From: Verrucomicrobiota bacterium
GTDB lineage: Bacteria; Verrucomicrobiota; Verrucomicrobiia; Opitutales; Opitutaceae
Reading direction: 5' to 3'
NCBI GenBank assembly: GCA_023433275.1
Contig: JAEZDN010000049.1
Location: 1-58,443 of the forward strand
Length of the DNA stretch: 58,443 nt
Positions 56,445 to 58,443 of the stretch are shown in pieces (the stretch's first letter is position 1; each line of letters begins with the position of its first letter). Both the position numbers and the translations under genes were made by a program. Below the pieces are notes generated by a model that searched no databases, was not told where the DNA came from, and worked only from the letters and a program-made list of their open reading frames with translations.

Positions 56445-57758
56445 ATGGCTGATTTCCTTACGGACGAAAAAGTAGTCTCACGCGCCTTCCTGGTGGGCGT
56501 CCAAACACCCGGCATGGAGGCCGGCGAGGGCACCGAGCTCCTGGGGGAACTGAAGGAACTCGTGGAGAACCTGCGCCTGACCGTCACGCGCACGACACTC
56601 GTCACGCTGCGCGACCGCCAGCAGCCCAAGTTCCTGATCGGTTCCGGCAAGGCCGCCGAGCTCATCGCGCAGGCGAAGGCGGACGGCGCCGACGTGATCG
56701 TGATCGACGAGGAGCTTTCCCCCGCACAGCAGCGCAATTGGGAGGAGGAGTCGGGCCTCGCCGTGATCGACCGGCAGGAAGTCATCTTGGAAATCTTCGC
56801 CGACCGAGCGCAAACCCGCGAGGCGGTGCTGCAGGTCGCGCTGGCGCGCATGGAATATTCCCTGCCCCGCCTCACCCGCGCGTGGACTCACTTGTCGCGC
56901 CAGCGAGGCAAGGGCGCGCTGGGTGGCGAAGGCGAAACCCAGCTCGAGCAGGACCGCCGCATCGTGCGCGACCGCATCGCGCACCTGAAGGAGGAGATTG
57001 CCACCGTCATTTCGCAGCGCGCAACCCAGCGTCGCAAGCGCCAGCGCACGCCCGTGCCCGGCGTCGCGATTGTCGGCTACACCAATGCCGGCAAATCGTC
57101 GCTGCTCAACAAGCTCACCGGCGCGCAGGTGCTGGCGGTCGACAAGCTCTTCGCCACGCTCGACCCGACCACGCGCCAGCTCGAATTGCCGGACGGGCGG
57201 ATGCTGCTCGCGACGGACACGGTGGGTTTTATCCGCCGCCTGCCCCACCGCCTGGTCGAGGCGTTCAAGGCCACGCTCGAGGAAGTCGTCGTCGCGGATT
57301 TCATCATCCATGTGCTCGACGTCTCGAACCCGAATGTCGCCCACCATTTCGCGACCACGATGGAGGTCCTCGAGGAACTCGGCGCCGCCGACAAGCCGAT
57401 CATCACGGTCTTCAACAAGGTCGACGCCGCCGATCCGCACACGCTGAAACTCGTGCGGACCCAGCACCCCGAGGCGCTGTTCATCAGCGTGTACACGGGC
57501 GAAGGGCTGGACCGGCTGCTCGCGCGTTGTGAGGAGCTGACCGAGGACAACCACGAGGCCGTGGACCTCCTCATTCCGCACAACCGTTACGAGGTCGTGG
57601 CGAAGCTGCATGGCGCCGGCCAGGTGAAGAAGCAGGAATCGCTCGCCGAGGGTGTGCGGCTCACCGGCCGCTTCCCGCGCAAGCTGGCCGCGCTGTACAC
57701 GCCGTTCGTGTACGTGGCGCCGACCAAGCCGAAGCGCGCGGCGCGGAAGAAGAAATAG
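56445..57758 (+). CDS. hflX: GTPase HflX
   Basis: A 437-aa ribosome-associated GTPase that splits stalled or heat-damaged 70S ribosomes. The N-terminal HflX domain shows RQQPKFLIGSGKAAELI and the glycine-rich linker GKGALGGEGETQLEQDRR. The G domain has G1 GYTNAGKSSLLNKLTG, G3 DTVGF and G4 NKVD. The C-terminal tail is lysine- and arginine-rich (KPKRAARKKK). It is divergent from clpB across 261 nt that includes a GGGGCCGGTCCGAGACCGGC hairpin at about 56359. Stress-related neighbours (clpB, hflX) fit a heat-response setting. Confidence 0.96.
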   Translation: MADFLTDEKVVSRAFLVGVQTPGMEAGEGTELLGELKELVENLRLTVTRTTLVTLRDRQQPKFLIGSGKAAELIAQAKADGADVIVIDEELSPAQQRNWEEESGLAVIDRQEVILEIFADRAQTREAVLQVALARMEYSLPRLTRAWTHLSRQRGKGALGGEGETQLEQDRRIVRDRIAHLKEEIATVISQRATQRRKRQRTPVPGVAIVGYTNAGKSSLLNKLTGAQVLAVDKLFATLDPTTRQLELPDGRMLLATDTVGFIRRLPHRLVEAFKATLEEVVVADFIIHVLDVSNPNVAHHFATTMEVLEELGAADKPIITVFNKVDAADPHTLKLVRTQHPEALFISVYTGEGLDRLLARCEELTEDNHEAVDLLIPHNRYEVVAKLHGAGQVKKQESLAEGVRLTGRFPRKLAALYTPFVYVAPTKPKRAARKKK

Positions 57759-57795
57759 GCGAAGGTGTTTGGCCGATGGCGTCTCGTCGTGGAGG

Positions 57796-57848
57796 CCGAG
57801 CTGGCTCGGTCCTTGGCAACGCAGCGCAACCGGACCGAGCGAGCTCGG
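57796..57848. terminator. Large inverted repeat between hflX and the GIY-YIG gene
   Basis: CCGAGCTGGCTCGGTCC (57796-57812) pairs with GGACCGAGCGAGCTCGG (57832-57848) at 16 of 17 positions. It lies between convergent genes and may end both transcripts, although no T-run follows. A partial R2-like stub (57931-57955) is next to it. Confidence 0.5.
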
Positions 57849-57947
57849 GCCCCTACAGGGTAAAGGCCCTCCAACAATCATGACAGGAGCGAACCTTGGG
57901 TCGTCCTTCGACAGGTCGCATCCCAAGGGCGCAACAAGACTGCGCCC

Positions 57948-58241
57948 CTACCGCCGGACCCGGGACCGCCGCTTGAGCACCACCTCCAACGTGCCGGCGA
58001 CGAACGCCTCTTTCTGGGCGCGCGTCAGCTGCTTGAGTTGATGCTCGCGGCGCAGCGCGCGGCTGACGGTCATGGGTCCCTCCTGCCAGAGCAATTCCAA
58101 CGGACCGCGGGATCGGGTGTACTTGGCGCCTTTCCCGGACTGGTGCAGCGCCAGGCGCTGGGCGATGTCGCGCGCCGTGCCGATGTAGAACGTGCCGTCG
58201 CCGCAACGGAGCAGGTAAACGTAGGCCCGGGGCGAAGGCAT
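57948..58241 (-). CDS. GIY-YIG nuclease superfamily protein
   Basis: A 97-aa stand-alone GIY-YIG domain (UPF0213/YhbQ-like). YVYLLRC (7-13) and FYIGTARDIAQRLALHQ (18-34) contain the two signature strands and the catalytic Arg, and GKGAKYTRSRGPLELLWQEG follows as in the family. Its fold is that of Slx1 and UvrC nucleases. A DNA-repair or structure-specific nuclease role is probable, but the short solo forms are poorly characterised. The C terminus is very basic. Confidence 0.9.
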   Translation of the reverse strand: MPSPRAYVYLLRCGDGTFYIGTARDIAQRLALHQSGKGAKYTRSRGPLELLWQEGPMTVSRALRREHQLKQLTRAQKEAFVAGTLEVVLKRRSRVRR

Positions 58242-58443
58242 CAGAACAAACCCCGAAGTTGTTTAGCCGCGGATATCACGGACGGACCCGGAATCAGATC
58301 GAGGAAACCACCACGGAGGTCTGGCGAAGATGGCGAAGCAATGGACACGAAGAGACACGCATTCTTTCGATCTCCTGCCACCGTCATCCTGAGCGGAGCG
58401 AAGGATCCAAGCCGGCTGTGCGTATTCGTGCTTTCCCTTGGAT
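58242..58443. other. Gene-free end of window with repeat fragments
   Basis: No gene is visible. The stretch contains GTCATCCTGAGCGGAGCGAA then GGATCC (58384-58409), a sequence I have seen widely dispersed in bacterial genomes, and a GGACACGAAGAGACACG word resembling the repeat near 27818. Confidence 0.5.

Overview
The window is high-GC bacterial chromosome, most likely from Verrucomicrobiota and probably an Opitutaceae-like member. The evidence is indirect. The ribonucleotide reductase resembles the chlamydial (PVC) subclass Ic enzyme. A TonB-dependent receptor of 1309 aa carries an ELSPFEV-type plug leader. There are two PEP-CTERM proteins, a MetS-type NSS transporter pair, Tat-exported glycoside hydrolases, and abundant dispersed intergenic repeats. 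Shine-Dalgarno sequences are weak or absent in front of many genes.

Layout. Positions 1-5066 hold housekeeping genes: htpG, an NSS transporter with a 51-aa small subunit, and an LptF/LptG permease. A repeat-rich gap (5067-6126) contains a 306-bp MITE-like element sitting inside an older repeat. Next come nrdB and nrdA (6127-10845). Positions 10900-17100 form an accessory island: two AT-richer membrane-protein genes, a RAYT (REP-associated tyrosine transposase) remnant, REP-like elements, a secreted protein, a 61-aa protein coupled to a phospholipase D-fold protein, and an intact RAYT gene between inverted G-rich repeats. Positions 17183-30141 carry secreted or envelope functions: a GH43-like enzyme, two alpha/beta hydrolases, a PEP-CTERM protein, a large secreted protein of unknown function, an NTF2-like protein, a TonB receptor, and a divergent response regulator/histidine kinase pair. 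Positions 30142-35569 hold composite repeat arrays, a DUF3127 protein, a half-size YeeE/YedE pair, a short HPF, and a three-gene run (six-fold CxxCxGxG protein, DUF7477-like protein, PEP-CTERM protein).

Positions 35813-49328 form a polysaccharide-utilisation locus. A giant TonB receptor lies divergent from a LacI regulator. Then follow a DUF2264 protein, a 2-hydroxyacid dehydrogenase, a sodium:solute symporter, a mannanase-like GH5 enzyme with an Fn3-like region, and a second, Tat-exported GH5 enzyme. The likely scheme is glycan cleavage outside the cytoplasm, uptake through the receptor and symporter, and sensing by the LacI protein. Positions 49599-58241 return to core genes: a dihydroorotate-dehydrogenase-like protein, an Fsr-type MFS exporter, tRNA-Leu(UAG), psd, clpB, hflX and a GIY-YIG protein.

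The intergenic space holds several repeat families. R1 is built on palindromic CACAGAG/CTCTGTG arms and recurs every 158-167 bp. R2 is a hairpin of about 140 bp beginning TGTAGGGGCGCGGCTTGACC. R3 is a REP-like element of about 72 bp concentrated beside the RAYT genes. There are also short tandem heptamers. One short-repeat type appears to have entered the coding sequence of nrdA. I see no single complete, obviously new defence or biosynthetic system. The best candidates for novelty are the RAYT/G-rich inverted repeat/R3 set, the small protein plus PLD pair, the subclass Ic RNR with leucine at the radical site, and the stand-alone six-fold CxxCxGxG protein.
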